Assembly: GCA_013297985.1 (NCBI GenBank)
Contig: JAAFIY010000002.1
Span: 1 to 64,000, forward strand
Length of the DNA: 64,000 nucleotides
From: Comamonadaceae bacterium
GTDB lineage: Bacteria; Pseudomonadota; Gammaproteobacteria; Burkholderiales; Burkholderiaceae_C
Reading direction: 5' to 3'
In this document: piece after piece, positions 29,612 through 40,187 of the stretch
Position numbering within the stretch: position 1 is the first letter of the stretch
Layout: each line of letters starts with the position of its first letter
The notes under the pieces: generated by a model
What the model was told of the DNA's origin: nothing
The model's input: the letters and a program-made list of their open reading frames with translations, nothing else
Database searches by the model: none
Position numbers and translations under genes: made by a program

Positions 29612-32600
29612 ATGACCAGTACGACCGTTGCCGAACTCGCCAACGAACTCAAAAAACCCAGCGATTTGCTGCTGGACCAGCTGCGCTCGGCAGGGGTGGC
29701 CAAAGCCATGCCCACCGACGTGGTCAGTGATGCTGACAAGCAGCAACTGTTGAACTACCTGAAGGCCTCGCACGGCACAGCGTCGGCCGACCGCAAAAAG
29801 ATCACCTTGGTGAAGAAATCCACCACCGAGATCAAACAAGCGGACGCGTCGGGCAAAGCCCGCACCATTCAGGTGGAGGTGCGCAAAAAGCGCACCTTCG
29901 TCAAACGCGATGAGGTCGACGGCAACCCTGACGCAGCCAGCGGCGCCGACGGATTGGCCGGTACAGACTCCGAAGTCGATGAGAAAAATACGCCTCTAGG
30001 GCAGGATATATCTGCCGAAGATGCTACAAAAAATGTAGCTTCTGCTCCGATGGCCGAATCAGAGGCGGAACCCGTGGTGGAACAGGCTCCGGTGGTTGCA
30101 CCTGAGCCCCTTGTGCCCGCAGCGCCGGCCCCGCAACCGATGGCCGCGCCATCGCCTGCTGCACCCATGAGCGAGCTAGCCCGCCGCCAGCAAGCTGACA
30201 TGGAAGCCAAGCAGCGTGATCGCGAAGCCGCCGCTGCCCGTGCGCAAGCCGCAGCCGAAGCCAAGGTGTCCCGGCCCACCGCGCCAGCAGGTGCGGCCGA
30301 TGCCGCATTGGCGCCCAGCGCGGATGCAGTTGCCCCGAGTGCTGCCGCTCAAGCCACTGCCCAAGCAGCCGTGCCCGCCGCGCAAGGCGCGCCAGCCGTT
30401 GCCGCCGCACCTGCGGCCGCTCCTGCAGCGCGCGCCCCTGTGCCGCCCGCTGGGGCTGCGCCCGCCGCACCTACTTTGGCGCCCGGCGTCACCGTGGTGC
30501 GCAAGGCGGATGTCGCTGCCAAAGCCGCTCAAGACGAGGCCGCTCGGGTGGCCGATGCCGACTTGCGCCGAAAAAAGGCCGAAGCCGAAGCCGCCGCCAT
30601 CCGGTCGATGATGTCGCAGCCCAAGCGCGTGCTGGTGGCTAAAAAGCCTGAAGAGCCCAAGCCCGCTCAAGCCGATCCAAAAGCCGCAGGCGCCCTCAAA
30701 GGCACCTTGCACAAACCCGCTGCTGCCCCTGGGGCCAAGCCACCAGCGGGCGCAGCCGCACCGGCAGGTGTGCCGGGTGCGTCCAAGGAAGTCAAATCAG
30801 CCAAGCTGTCGTCTAGCTGGGCGGGTGACCCGGCCAAGAAAAAATCCATTCCCACCCGCGGCGACACCTCGGGCGGTGTGGGCCGAGGCGGCTGGCGCTC
30901 TGGCCCGCGCGGTGGCCGCAAGGGCGACCGCAATGACCGTTCTGATGCAGCCGAAGCCGCACCGGTGGAAGCTCGGACGATTGAAGTGCACGTGCCAGAG
31001 ACCATCACCGTGGCCGAGTTGGCGCACAAGATGGCCATCAAGGGTTCGGAGGTGGTCAAGGTGCTGATGAAGATGGGCCAAATGGTCACCATCAACCAAA
31101 GCCTGGACCAAGACACCGCCATGATCTTGGTAGCCGAAATGGGCCACACCGCCGTGGTGGCTGCGCTGGACGACCCGGAAGCCTTCACTGACGAAGAGAC
31201 ATCCGCCCACGACGCGTTGGCGGTGGCACGCGCGCCCGTAGTCACGGTGATGGGCCACGTTGACCACGGCAAGACCTCGCTGCTGGACTACATCCGTCGC
31301 ACCAAGGTGGCGTCGGGCGAAGCGGGTGGCATCACGCAGCACATTGGCGCGTACCACGTCGAAACGCCGCGCGGCATGGTCACCTTTCTTGACACCCCTG
31401 GCCACGAAGCCTTTACCGCCATGCGGGCCCGCGGTGCGCAAGCCACTGACGTGGTGATCTTGGTGGTGGCGGCCGACGACGGCGTGATGCCGCAAACCAA
31501 AGAAGCCATCAAGCACGCCAAAGCGGCCAAAGTGCCCATCGTGGTGGCCATGAACAAGATCGACAAGCCCGAGAGCAACGTCGAACGCTTGAAGAGCGAG
31601 CTGGTCGCCGAAGAGGTGGTGCCAGAAGACTTCGGTGGTGATTCGCCCTTTGTGGCGGTGTCGGCGAAAACCGGGCAGGGCATCGATGCGCTGCTAGAGC
31701 AAGTGCTGCTGCAAGCTGAGGTGCTGGAACTCACCGCCCCGGTCGACGCAGCCGCCAAGGGCCTGGTGATTGAAGCCAAGCTGGACAAGGGCCGCGGCCC
31801 CGTGGCCACCGTGCTGGTGCAAACCGGCACCTTGAAAGTGGGCGATGTGGTGCTGGCCGGCCAAACCTACGGCCGTGTGCGCGCCATGCTGGATGAAACC
31901 GGCAAGCCCACCAAGGCGGCTGGCCCGTCCATTCCGGTGGAAATCCAAGGCCTGTCTGACGTGCCCAATGCGGGTGATGAATTCATGGTGCTCACCGATG
32001 AGCGTCGCGCCCGTGAAATCGCCACCTACCGCGCTGGCAAGTACCGCACCACCAAGCTGGCCAAGCAGCAAGCTGCCAAGTTGGAAAACATGTTTGCCGA
32101 CATGGGCGCGGGCGAAGTCAAAACGCTGCCCATCATCATCAAGGCCGATGTACAGGGGTCGCAAGAAGCGCTGTCGGCCTCGCTGCTCAAGTTGTCTACC
32201 AACGAAGTGAAAGTGCAGTTGGTGTACGCAGCGGTGGGCGGCATCAGTGAATCTGACATCAACTTGGCCATTGCGTCCAAGGCCGTTATCGTGGGCTTTA
32301 ACACCCGCGCCGATGCGGGTGCGCGCAAGCTGGCAGAGAACAACGATGTCGAGATTCGCTACTACAACATCATTTACGACGCGGTTGATGAACTCAAAGC
32401 CGCCATGTCGGGCATGCTCACGCCCGACAAGAAAGAAGAAGTCATCGGCATGGCCGAGATTCGCACGGTGTTTGTGGCGTCCAAGATCGGTACGGTGGCC
32501 GGTTGTATGGTTACTTCGGGCTTGGTCAACCGTGCCGCTAACTTCCGCTTGCTGCGCGATAACGTGGTCATCTACACCGGCGAGCTCGAAAGCTTGAAGC

Positions 32601-32731
32601 GTGTGAAAGACGATGTGCGCGAAGTCAAAGAAGGCTTTGAGTGCGGTATCAAGCTCAAGAACTACAACGACATCCAGGTGGGCGACCAACTGGAGTTCTT
32701 TGAAGTCAAGGAAGTGGCGCGTACGCTGTAA
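29612..32731 (+). CDS. infB: Translation initiation factor IF-2
   Basis: [66 protein letters not shown]. Confidence 0.98.
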   Translation: MTSTTVAELANELKKPSDLLLDQLRSAGVAKAMPTDVVSDADKQQLLNYLKASHGTASADRKKITLVKKSTTEIKQADASGKARTIQVEVRKKRTFVKRDEVDGNPDAASGADGLAGTDSEVDEKNTPLGQDISAEDATKNVASAPMAESEAEPVVEQAPVVAPEPLVPAAPAPQPMAAPSPAAPMSELARRQQADMEAKQRDREAAAARAQAAAEAKVSRPTAPAGAADAALAPSADAVAPSAAAQATAQAAVPAAQGAPAVAAAPAAAPAARAPVPPAGAAPAAPTLAPGVTVVRKADVAAKAAQDEAARVADADLRRKKAEAEAAAIRSMMSQPKRVLVAKKPEEPKPAQADPKAAGALKGTLHKPAAAPGAKPPAGAAAPAGVPGASKEVKSAKLSSSWAGDPAKKKSIPTRGDTSGGVGRGGWRSGPRGGRKGDRNDRSDAAEAAPVEARTIEVHVPETITVAELAHKMAIKGSEVVKVLMKMGQMVTINQSLDQDTAMILVAEMGHTAVVAALDDPEAFTDEETSAHDALAVARAPVVTVMGHVDHGKTSLLDYIRRTKVASGEAGGITQHIGAYHVETPRGMVTFLDTPGHEAFTAMRARGAQATDVVILVVAADDGVMPQTKEAIKHAKAAKVPIVVAMNKIDKPESNVERLKSELVAEEVVPEDFGGDSPFVAVSAKTGQGIDALLEQVLLQAEVLELTAPVDAAAKGLVIEAKLDKGRGPVATVLVQTGTLKVGDVVLAGQTYGRVRAMLDETGKPTKAAGPSIPVEIQGLSDVPNAGDEFMVLTDERRAREIATYRAGKYRTTKLAKQQAAKLENMFADMGAGEVKTLPIIIKADVQGSQEALSASLLKLSTNEVKVQLVYAAVGGISESDINLAIASKAVIVGFNTRADAGARKLAENNDVEIRYYNIIYDAVDELKAAMSGMLTPDKKEEVIGMAEIRTVFVASKIGTVAGCMVTSGLVNRAANFRLLRDNVVIYTGELESLKRVKDDVREVKEGFECGIKLKNYNDIQVGDQLEFFEVKEVARTL
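29991..30043 (+). repeat. Dispersed two-hairpin repeat in frame inside infB
   Basis: cctctaGGGCAGgatatatCTGCCgaagatGCTACaaaaaatGTAGCttc. Confidence 0.6.
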
Positions 32732-32769
32732 GCGGCCCTTGCAAGTCCCTGCGCGTAACCAGCCAAGCC

Positions 32770-33147
32770 ATGCCCCGCAAAGCGTCCTCAGGCCCCAACC
32801 GCGGCTTTCGTGTGGCCGACCAGATCCAGCGCGATCTGTCGGAGCTGATCGCCCGCGAATTGAAAGACCCGCGGGTGGGTTTGGTCACGCTCAATTCGGT
32901 GGAAGTTACGCCCGACTATGCGCACGCCAAGGTGTTTTTCAGCCTGCTCACCGGTGATCCCGACGAGACGACTGAAGGCCTGAACGCCGCAGCGGGCTAC
33001 TTGCGCAATGGCCTATTCAAGCGCCTGCACATCCACACCGTGCCCACGCTGCACTTTGTGTTTGACCGCACCACAGAGCGTGCGGCTGACATGAACGCGC
33101 TCATTGCGCGTGCGGTGGCTTCTCGCTCAAAAGAAAACGAGATCTAG
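32770..33147 (+). CDS. rbfA: 30S ribosome-binding factor RbfA
   Basis: [50 protein letters not shown]. Confidence 0.97.
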   Translation: MPRKASSGPNRGFRVADQIQRDLSELIARELKDPRVGLVTLNSVEVTPDYAHAKVFFSLLTGDPDETTEGLNAAAGYLRNGLFKRLHIHTVPTLHFVFDRTTERAADMNALIARAVASRSKENEI

Positions 33148-33149
33148 CC

Positions 33150-34157
33150 ATGACCACGCCGCCTCGCACCAGGGTGCCACGGCGCCCTGTGCATGGGGTG
33201 TTGTGGTTGAACAAGCCAATTGGCCTTAGCAGCAACGACGCGCTGCAAAAAGCCAAATGGCTGCTGCGCGCTGAAAAAGCGGGCCACACCGGCACGCTGG
33301 ATCCGCTGGCCACCGGCGTTTTGCCACTCACCTTTGGCTGCGCCACCAAGTTCAGCCAAGTGGCCTTGGATGCGCCCAAGCAATACCGCGCCCGGGCCCG
33401 CTTGGGCCAAACCACCACCACGGGCGACGCCGAAGGCAGCGTGCTGGCCGAGGTGGCCGTGACGCAAACGCCCGCCCAATTGCAGCGATTGCTTGACACG
33501 GTGCTGCCACGCTTTCGCGGCACTATTTCGCAAACGCCGCCCATGCACAGTGCGCTCAAGCGCGACGGCCGTGCGTTGTACGAATACGCCCGCGCAGGTC
33601 AAGTGGTGGAGCGAGAAGCGCGCGAAGTCACCATCCATGAGCTGTATGGCCAAGCCAATACCGGTCTAGCGCCCGAAATACCTGCCTATGCAGCTATGGA
33701 TTTAATAGCAACCGTCAGCAAAGGCACCTACATCCGTACCTTGGCCGAAGACATTGGCGCTGCCATGGGCCTAGGCGCCCATCTGGTGGCACTGGAGCGC
33801 ACCGCAACGCTCGGCCACGCGCTGGCCGATTGCGTCACCCTGGCTGAGCTTGAGGCCATGGACGACGCCCAGCGCGTGGCCCTGTTGCAGCCACCCACGT
33901 GTCTGTTGCAAGGCTGGCCTACGGTGCAGCTGGATGCGCCCGAGGCGGCTCGCTTCATCACCGGCTTGCGTCGGCGCGGCACCTGGCCGCTGACGCCGCA
34001 TTGCATCGTGACCGGCCCCACGGGTGAACTGCTGGGCAGCGGCCACGTGGCCCGGGGCGACCGCACCGATACCGAGTTGATTGCGCAGCGCCTGCTGTCG
34101 CCCATTGAAGTGCAGCAGTGCGCGGCGCAATTCGCCCCCGCGCTGGCTGCTGCCTGA
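33150..34157 (+). CDS. truB: tRNA pseudouridine(55) synthase TruB
   Basis: VHGVLWLNKPIGLSSNDALQKAKWLLRAEKAGHTGTLDPLATGVLPL; SKGTYIRTLAEDIG. Confidence 0.97.
   Translation: MTTPPRTRVPRRPVHGVLWLNKPIGLSSNDALQKAKWLLRAEKAGHTGTLDPLATGVLPLTFGCATKFSQVALDAPKQYRARARLGQTTTTGDAEGSVLAEVAVTQTPAQLQRLLDTVLPRFRGTISQTPPMHSALKRDGRALYEYARAGQVVEREAREVTIHELYGQANTGLAPEIPAYAAMDLIATVSKGTYIRTLAEDIGAAMGLGAHLVALERTATLGHALADCVTLAELEAMDDAQRVALLQPPTCLLQGWPTVQLDAPEAARFITGLRRRGTWPLTPHCIVTGPTGELLGSGHVARGDRTDTELIAQRLLSPIEVQQCAAQFAPALAAA
33664..33713 (+). repeat. Dispersed two-hairpin repeat in frame inside truB
   Basis: tctaGCGCCCgaaatacctgcctatgcAGCTAtggatttaATAGCAAcc. Confidence 0.6.
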
Positions 34158-34188
34158 ATCCGTTTTTTTGATTGAACCCGCACCCACC

Positions 34189-36024
34189 ATGACCGCACCG
34201 CAGATTCGCAACATCGCCATCATTGCCCACGTCGACCATGGCAAAACCACCATGGTGGATCAACTGCTGCGCCAGTCGGGCACCTTTGCCGAGCACGAAA
34301 AAATCGTCGACACGGTGATGGACAACAACGCGATTGAAAAAGAGCGCGGCATCACCATCCTGGCTAAAAACTGCGCGGTGACCTGGCTGGGCACGCACAT
34401 CAACATCGTGGACACACCTGGCCACGCTGACTTTGGTGGCGAGGTCGAACGCGCTTTGAGCATGGTCGACGGCGTGGTGCTGCTGATCGACGCGCAAGAA
34501 GGCCCCATGCCGCAAACCCGCTTTGTCACCAAGAAAGCACTGGCGCTGGGCCTCAAGCCGATTTTGGTGGTGAACAAAGTCGACAAGCCCGGCTCACGCC
34601 CCCAGCATGTGGTCAACGCCGCGTTTGATTTGTTTGACAAGCTGGGTGCGACTGACGAGCAGTTGGACTTTCCGGTGGTGTACGCATCGGGCATCAACGG
34701 CTGGAGTTCGTTGGAAGAAGGCCCGGCAGGCGAACAGTGGGGCCCTGACATGTCGGCCCTGTTCAACACCATTTTGAAGCATGTGCCCTCACAAAACGGC
34801 GACCCCAGCGCACCCTTGCAGCTGCAAATCTCCGCGCTGGATTTCTCCACCTTTGTGGGCCGCATCGGTGTGGGCCGCATCAGCCAGGGCACCATCAAAC
34901 CCATGATGGACGTGGTGATGATGGACGGGCCTGAGGGCAAGCCCATCAAAGGCCGCATCAACCAAGTGCTGACCTTCCAAGGCCTAGAGCGCGTGCAGGC
35001 CACGGAGGCGGGCCCGGGCGAAATCGTGCTTATCAACGGCATTGCCGACATCGGCATCGGCATGACGATCACCGATCCGCTCAAGCCCGCGCCGCTGCCC
35101 ATGCTGAAGGTGGATGAGCCCACGCTGACGATGAACTTCTGCGTGAATACCAGCCCCTTGGCAGGCCGTGAGGGCAAGTTTGTCACCAGCCGCCAGATCT
35201 GGGACCGCCTGCAGCGCGAGCTGCAACACAACGTGGCTCTGCGGGTGAAAGAAACCGGCGAAGAAGGCGTGTTTGAAGTGATGGGCCGGGGCGAACTGCA
35301 CCTGACCATCTTGCTTGAGAACATGCGCCGCGAAGGCTATGAGCTCGCCGTGTCCAAGCCGCGCGTGGTGTTTCGCATGGTCAATGGCGAAAAGCACGAG
35401 CCCATCGAATTGGTCACCGCCGACATTGAAGACCAGCACCAAGGCGCGGTGATGCAGGCCCTGGGTGAACGCAAGGCCGAACTCGTCAACATGGAACCCG
35501 ATGGCCGCGGCCGGGTGCGGCTGGAATACCGCATTCCAGCGCGCGGCCTGATTGGCTTTACCAACGAGTTCTTGAACCTCACCCGCGGCAGCGGCCTGAT
35601 CAGCAACATTTTTGATAGTTATGAGCCGCACAAGGGTGACATCGGCGGGCGCAAAAACGGCGTGCTCATCAGCATGGACGATGGCGAAATCTTCACCTAT
35701 GCGCTGGGCAAACTGGACGACCGTGGCCGCATGTTTGTGCGCGCCAATGACCCGGTGTACGAAGGCATGATCGTGGGCATCCACAACCGCGATAACGACT
35801 TGGTGGTGAATGCCACGCGCACCAAGCAGCTCACCAACTTCCGTGTCAGCGGCAAGGAAGACGCCATCAAGGTGACGCCGCCCATCGAATGCACGCTCGA
35901 GTACGGCGTGGAATTCATTGAAGACGACGAGCTGGTGGAAATCACCCCCAAAAGCATCCGTCTGCGCAAGCGCCACCTGAAGGAGCACGAACGCAAGCGC
36001 GCCAGCCGCGAAGTCACCGCATGA
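34189..36024 (+). CDS. typA: Translational GTPase TypA/BipA
   Basis: IRNIAIIAHVDHGKTTMVDQLLRQSGTFAEHEKIVDTVMDNNAIEKERGITILAKN. Confidence 0.97.
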   Translation: MTAPQIRNIAIIAHVDHGKTTMVDQLLRQSGTFAEHEKIVDTVMDNNAIEKERGITILAKNCAVTWLGTHINIVDTPGHADFGGEVERALSMVDGVVLLIDAQEGPMPQTRFVTKKALALGLKPILVVNKVDKPGSRPQHVVNAAFDLFDKLGATDEQLDFPVVYASGINGWSSLEEGPAGEQWGPDMSALFNTILKHVPSQNGDPSAPLQLQISALDFSTFVGRIGVGRISQGTIKPMMDVVMMDGPEGKPIKGRINQVLTFQGLERVQATEAGPGEIVLINGIADIGIGMTITDPLKPAPLPMLKVDEPTLTMNFCVNTSPLAGREGKFVTSRQIWDRLQRELQHNVALRVKETGEEGVFEVMGRGELHLTILLENMRREGYELAVSKPRVVFRMVNGEKHEPIELVTADIEDQHQGAVMQALGERKAELVNMEPDGRGRVRLEYRIPARGLIGFTNEFLNLTRGSGLISNIFDSYEPHKGDIGGRKNGVLISMDDGEIFTYALGKLDDRGRMFVRANDPVYEGMIVGIHNRDNDLVVNATRTKQLTNFRVSGKEDAIKVTPPIECTLEYGVEFIEDDELVEITPKSIRLRKRHLKEHERKRASREVTA

Positions 36025-36953
36025 GCCTGCGTTTGAGTGATTTGCGCCTGAGCCACGGCCAAGCCATCGTGGCCATGGTGGCCTGCACCTTGATGTGGAG
36101 CAGCGCAGGCGTCGTCAGCCGCCAGTTGCAGGCCACCGAAGGGTTTGAGATGACCTTTTGGCGCAGCCTGTTTTGTGCGCTGTCGCTCTTGGTGATCTTG
36201 CCGCTGGTGCAAGGCCCCGGCGCATGGCGCACTTGGCCTTGGCGCCATGGCGCTTTTTGGTTGAGCGGCGTGTGCTGGTCGGTGATGTTCACCGCCTTCA
36301 TGATGGCGCTCACCATGACCAGCGTGGCTGCGGTGCTGCTGACCATGTCGGTCGGCCCTTTGATGACAGCGCTCTTGGCCTGGGTGGTCATTCGCCAACC
36401 CTTGCCACTGCGCACCTGGGGCGCCATCGTGGCCGCAGGCGTGGGCATTGGCTGGATTTTTGGGGCGCAATTGGCGGGCCAGGGCCAGGGCGCCATGCCG
36501 GCCGGCGCCAATCCGCTCTTGGGCTTGATGGTGGGCCTGCTGGTGCCGCTGGCCGGCGCGGTGATGTGGACCATTGCCCAGCGCGCCCAAGCGCGGGGTG
36601 TGCAAATGGATTTGGTGCCCTCAGTCATGCTGGGCGCGGTGATGTCGGCGCTGGCCACCTTGCCCCTGGCCTGGCCACTGACGGCGCCGTCTGGTAATGT
36701 GGCTTGGCTTGGGCTTTTGGGCTTGGTGCAGCTGGCCATTCCCTGCAGCTTGGCCGTGGTGGCCGCCCGCACCTTGAAGGCGCCCGAGGTGTCGCTGCTG
36801 GCGCTGCTTGAAGTGCTGTTTGGCATTCTGTGGGCCTGGGCCTTCGCCGGTGAAACACCCGGCCAGGCCGTCATTTGGGGTGGCAGCTTGGTGCTGGGCG
36901 CCCTGGTGGCCAATGAACTCTTGGGCCGCAGCCAAACGGCCCCATCAACCTAA
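36021..36953 (+). CDS. EamA/DMT family transporter
   Basis: Multiple hydrophobic helices, LMWSSAGVVSRQLQATEGFEMTFWRSLFCALSLL. Confidence 0.88.
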   Translation: MSLRLSDLRLSHGQAIVAMVACTLMWSSAGVVSRQLQATEGFEMTFWRSLFCALSLLVILPLVQGPGAWRTWPWRHGAFWLSGVCWSVMFTAFMMALTMTSVAAVLLTMSVGPLMTALLAWVVIRQPLPLRTWGAIVAAGVGIGWIFGAQLAGQGQGAMPAGANPLLGLMVGLLVPLAGAVMWTIAQRAQARGVQMDLVPSVMLGAVMSALATLPLAWPLTAPSGNVAWLGLLGLVQLAIPCSLAVVAARTLKAPEVSLLALLEVLFGILWAWAFAGETPGQAVIWGGSLVLGALVANELLGRSQTAPST

Positions 36954-36967
36954 GCGCATTGACGACG

Positions 36968-38116
36968 ATGAGCGACATCCTGTGCAGCACCCAAGGCCGC
37001 ATTGGCCTCATCACCCTCAACCGCCCCAAGGCGATGAATGCGCTCGGCCTGGGCATGGTGCGGGCCATGGCGCAGGCTCTGTCTGAATGGGCCACGCACC
37101 CTGACATTGATGCGGTGCTGGTGCAAGGCGCACCACGCGTATCGGCCGATGGCCGCAGTAGCACCCACTTTTGCGCGGGTGGCGACATTCGCTTTTTTCA
37201 CGCCGCCGCGCTGGCGGGTGATCCGGCGCTAGAAGACTTCTTTACCGAGGAATACGCCCTTAACCACCAAATCCACCACTTCCCCAAGCCCTACATCAGC
37301 TTGCTGCAAGGCGTGTGCATGGGTGGTGGCATGGGCATTGCTGGGCACGGCGCGGCCAACGCGGTGCGGGTGGTGTCGCCCAGCAGCAAGCTGGCCATGC
37401 CCGAGACGCACATCGGCCTGTTCCCCGATGTGGGCGGCGGATGGTTCTTGGCCCGCTGCCCTGGGCACTTGGGTGAGTGGTTGGCGCTGACCGGTGACAG
37501 CCTGGACGCAGAAGGCGCCATGGCCATCGGCTGGGCTGATGCGCAGTGGGCTGCAGACGACGCCAGCGCCTTGGTCGCTGCGTTGGCCGCGCCGCCCGCC
37601 GGGCACTCAGCGGCCACCCGCAATGGCGTCTTGGCCTTGCTGGCCCATTTGGGCTTGGCCACCCAGCCCTCAGATGCCGCACGCACCCAACTGGCCGCCC
37701 AGCGCGCCCACGCCGATCAGTTTTTTGGCCACCCCACGGCGCTGCAGATCGTGCACGCGCTTGAAGCCGCCACCGACCACGCCTGGGCCCAAACGGCGGC
37801 CCACACCCTGCGCCACCGCAGCCCGCTGATGTGTGAGGTGACGCTGGCCCAAGTGCGCCGCGCCCGCCAGATGGATTTGGCCGGCGCCTTGCGGCTAGAA
37901 CGCGATCTGGTGCGCCACTGCTTTTTCACCCGGCACCTCAGCCGCAGCGGCTTGAGCAGCGAAACGGTGGAAGGCATCCGAGCCCTGGCGGTGGACAAAG
38001 ACCAAAGCCCGCGCTGGAACCCGGCCCGGCTGGAAGACGTTAACGCCGACATGGTCAGCGGCTTCTTTCAAAGCCCGTGGCCTGCAGCGGCACATCCCCT
38101 GGCTCATCTGCGCTAA
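36968..38116 (+). CDS. Enoyl-CoA hydratase/isomerase family (3-hydroxyisobutyryl-CoA hydrolase-like)
   Basis: GRIGLITLNRPKAMNALGLGMVRAM...MGGGMGIAGHGAANAVRVVSPSSKLAMPETHIGLFPDVGGGWFLAR. Confidence 0.9.
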   Translation: MSDILCSTQGRIGLITLNRPKAMNALGLGMVRAMAQALSEWATHPDIDAVLVQGAPRVSADGRSSTHFCAGGDIRFFHAAALAGDPALEDFFTEEYALNHQIHHFPKPYISLLQGVCMGGGMGIAGHGAANAVRVVSPSSKLAMPETHIGLFPDVGGGWFLARCPGHLGEWLALTGDSLDAEGAMAIGWADAQWAADDASALVAALAAPPAGHSAATRNGVLALLAHLGLATQPSDAARTQLAAQRAHADQFFGHPTALQIVHALEAATDHAWAQTAAHTLRHRSPLMCEVTLAQVRRARQMDLAGALRLERDLVRHCFFTRHLSRSGLSSETVEGIRALAVDKDQSPRWNPARLEDVNADMVSGFFQSPWPAAAHPLAHLR

Positions 38117-38140
38117 GGGTTTTAGACTCAATCGGGCTGT

Positions 38141-38187
38141 ACCGCCCTATTTATGGGCCTAAGCAGCTATTAATTAAATAGCAAAGC
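38141..38187 (+). repeat. Dispersed two-hairpin repeat, intergenic
   Basis: ccGCCCtatttatGGGCctaagcAGCTATtaattaaATAGCaaag. Confidence 0.7.
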
Positions 38188-38203
38188 AAGCGGATCGGCG
38201 TGC

Positions 38204-38680
38204 TCAGCGGTGGCGTGACTTCATGGCGCGTTCTACCTCGCGCTTGCCTTCGCGGTCTTTGATCACGTCGCGCTTGTCGTGGTCGGCCTTGCCCTTGGCC
38301 AGGGCAATTTCGCACTTTACGTTGGGGCCCTTCCAGTGCAGATTCAGGGCCACCAGGGTGTAGCCTTTTTGCTCGACCTTGCCCACCAGGCGGCGGATTT
38401 CATCTTTGTGCATCAGCAGCTTTTTGCTGCGAATGGCGTCAGGGCGCACATGGGTGCTGGCGGTGCCCAGCGGGTTGATTTGGCAGCCCAGCAAAAAAAG
38501 CTCACCGTTGCGAATGATCACGTAGCCGTCAGTCAGTTGGACGCGGCCCGTGCGCACGGCTTTGACTTCCCAGCCTTCCAGCACCATGCCGGCTTGGTAG
38601 CGTTCTTCAAAGAAATAGTTGAACGCGGCCTTTTTGTTTTCGGCGATGCGTCCAGTGGCGGGGGCGGTGGCTTGCTTCAT
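38204..38680 (-). CDS. smpB: SsrA-binding protein SmpB
   Basis: [54 protein letters not shown]. Confidence 0.97.
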   Translation of the reverse strand: MKQATAPATGRIAENKKAAFNYFFEERYQAGMVLEGWEVKAVRTGRVQLTDGYVIIRNGELFLLGCQINPLGTASTHVRPDAIRSKKLLMHKDEIRRLVGKVEQKGYTLVALNLHWKGPNVKCEIALAKGKADHDKRDVIKDREGKREVERAMKSRHR

Positions 38681-38742
38681 ATTTGGGGCGTGCTGGTCCC
38701 AAACATGGGGGCGGGGGCCGGTAACATCCAGCCGCAAATTGT

Positions 38743-39189
38743 ATGAAGCTGGTCGAAAAGTCCGTTTTGATCTGGTACAGCGCAGATGCGATGTTCGCAT
38801 TGGTCACCGCAGTGCCCGATTACCCGCAGTTTCTGCCATGGTGCGACCACGCCCAGGTGCTGCACACCCACGCCGACGGCATGACGGCACAGATCAGCTT
38901 GAACATCGGCGGCATTCGTCAGCGGTTTACCACCCGCAACACCCACACCCCGGGCCGCAAAGTGCACCTGCAGTTGCTCGAAGGCCCGTTTTCGCAGCTA
39001 GACGGCCTGTGGACCTTCACTCCGGTGGGTGACCCAGCCAGCGCCGAGCCCGCCTGCCGCGTGCACCTAAGCCTGCGCTACGGCTTTGACAACCCCGCCC
39101 TGGCCGCCGTGGTGGGCCCGGTGTTTGACCGGGTGGCAGGCAGCTTGGTGGATGCGTTTGTGCAGCGCGCCGAAGCGGTCTATGGCTGA
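38743..39189 (+). CDS. ratA: RatA/COQ10-like START-domain protein
   Basis: [40 protein letters not shown]; divergent from smpB. Confidence 0.92.
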   Translation: MKLVEKSVLIWYSADAMFALVTAVPDYPQFLPWCDHAQVLHTHADGMTAQISLNIGGIRQRFTTRNTHTPGRKVHLQLLEGPFSQLDGLWTFTPVGDPASAEPACRVHLSLRYGFDNPALAAVVGPVFDRVAGSLVDAFVQRAEAVYG

Positions 39190-39568
39190 AGCCGCCGATT
39201 CATCCGATGCGCCCCGGGGCGATCTTGCCCCGGTGCTGGTGGTGTGGTCGCAAGGCCCGCGTCAATGGCTGCAACACGCGGTGCCCTGGCACCCTGGTTT
39301 GGCTGTCGGGCAAGCGATTGCGGCTTGCCCATGGCCCTCAGAGCAAGCGCAGGCCTTGCGCGATGACCTCAGCCACGGGCGTCTGCGGGCAGCGGTGTGG
39401 AACCGCCTGGCGCGGCCCGATCAAGTGCTGAACCCTGGCGACCGGGTGGAACTGCTGCGCGGTTTGCGCGTAGACCCTAAAGTGGCGCGGCGCGAGCGCT
39501 TTAGTGCCCAAGGCACCCGAGCCGCGGGCTTGTTTGGCCGCACCCAGCGTCCGCCTGGGGCACGTTAG
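39182..39568 (+). CDS. rnfH: RnfH family ubiquitin-like protein
   Basis: QVLNPGDRVELLRGLRVDPKVARRERF; follows ratA. Confidence 0.85.
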   Translation: MAEAADSSDAPRGDLAPVLVVWSQGPRQWLQHAVPWHPGLAVGQAIAACPWPSEQAQALRDDLSHGRLRAAVWNRLARPDQVLNPGDRVELLRGLRVDPKVARRERFSAQGTRAAGLFGRTQRPPGAR

Positions 39569-39609
39569 TCAAGGCAGCGGACTCGCAGCCGCAGAGGGAG
39601 AGCGCGCCC

Positions 39610-40119
39610 TTAGCGCCTGCAGTTGTCTGCAATCAGCGCATTGGCGCGCTGGGCCTCTTGTGCGCGCTGGGCGTCGTTCAAGATTTCGCGCTCGCCGCTG
39701 GCGGTGGTGCGGGCCAGTCGCACGCCGGAATCAATTTCGCGCTTGGCCTGCATGGCGCGTTCGCAGTTTTCAGCTCGCACCTTGGCAGCGGCTTGTTCTT
39801 CTTGGCGCTTTTTGTCCGCTTCAGCGGCTTCGGCGGCTTGCTTCTTTTTGTCTAGCTCCGTCTCGGGTGGTTTGGCGCCGCCCACCGGGCGGGTGGCGGT
39901 GTTGCTGCCGGGGGCAGGCGCCGCTGCAGAGGCCGCTGCGGTGCCGGTGGGCGCACCGGGGCGACGCAAGATGTTGCGGTCGGGAATTTCAGGCGGCGGC
40001 GGGCGGTCGCTGATGACGCGACGGCCGTTTTGGTCTAGCCATTGGTACTGTGCCGTGGCCACAGGCGCCCAGGCCGACAAGAGTGCCGCCAAGGGCAGGA
40101 TGACAAGCAGCTTGTTCAT
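39610..40119 (-). CDS. DUF4124 domain-containing protein
   Basis: Signal peptide then AQYQWLDQNGRRVISDRPPPPEIPDRNILRRPG. Confidence 0.88.
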   Translation of the reverse strand: MNKLLVILPLAALLSAWAPVATAQYQWLDQNGRRVISDRPPPPEIPDRNILRRPGAPTGTAAASAAAPAPGSNTATRPVGGAKPPETELDKKKQAAEAAEADKKRQEEQAAAKVRAENCERAMQAKREIDSGVRLARTTASGEREILNDAQRAQEAQRANALIADNCRR

Positions 40120-40187
40120 GTGGGCAGTGTAGTGGGGGCGGGCGGGCTTGTGGGCCTCGGTAAAATCCGCGCTTTGGAGTTTTGCCC

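Noticed and set aside
38743-39568. RatA/RnfH (RatAB) as a toxin-antitoxin system
   Set aside because: Conserved core neighbours of smpB; COQ10/START-like and ubiquitin-like folds; TA function is not supported by the sequence.
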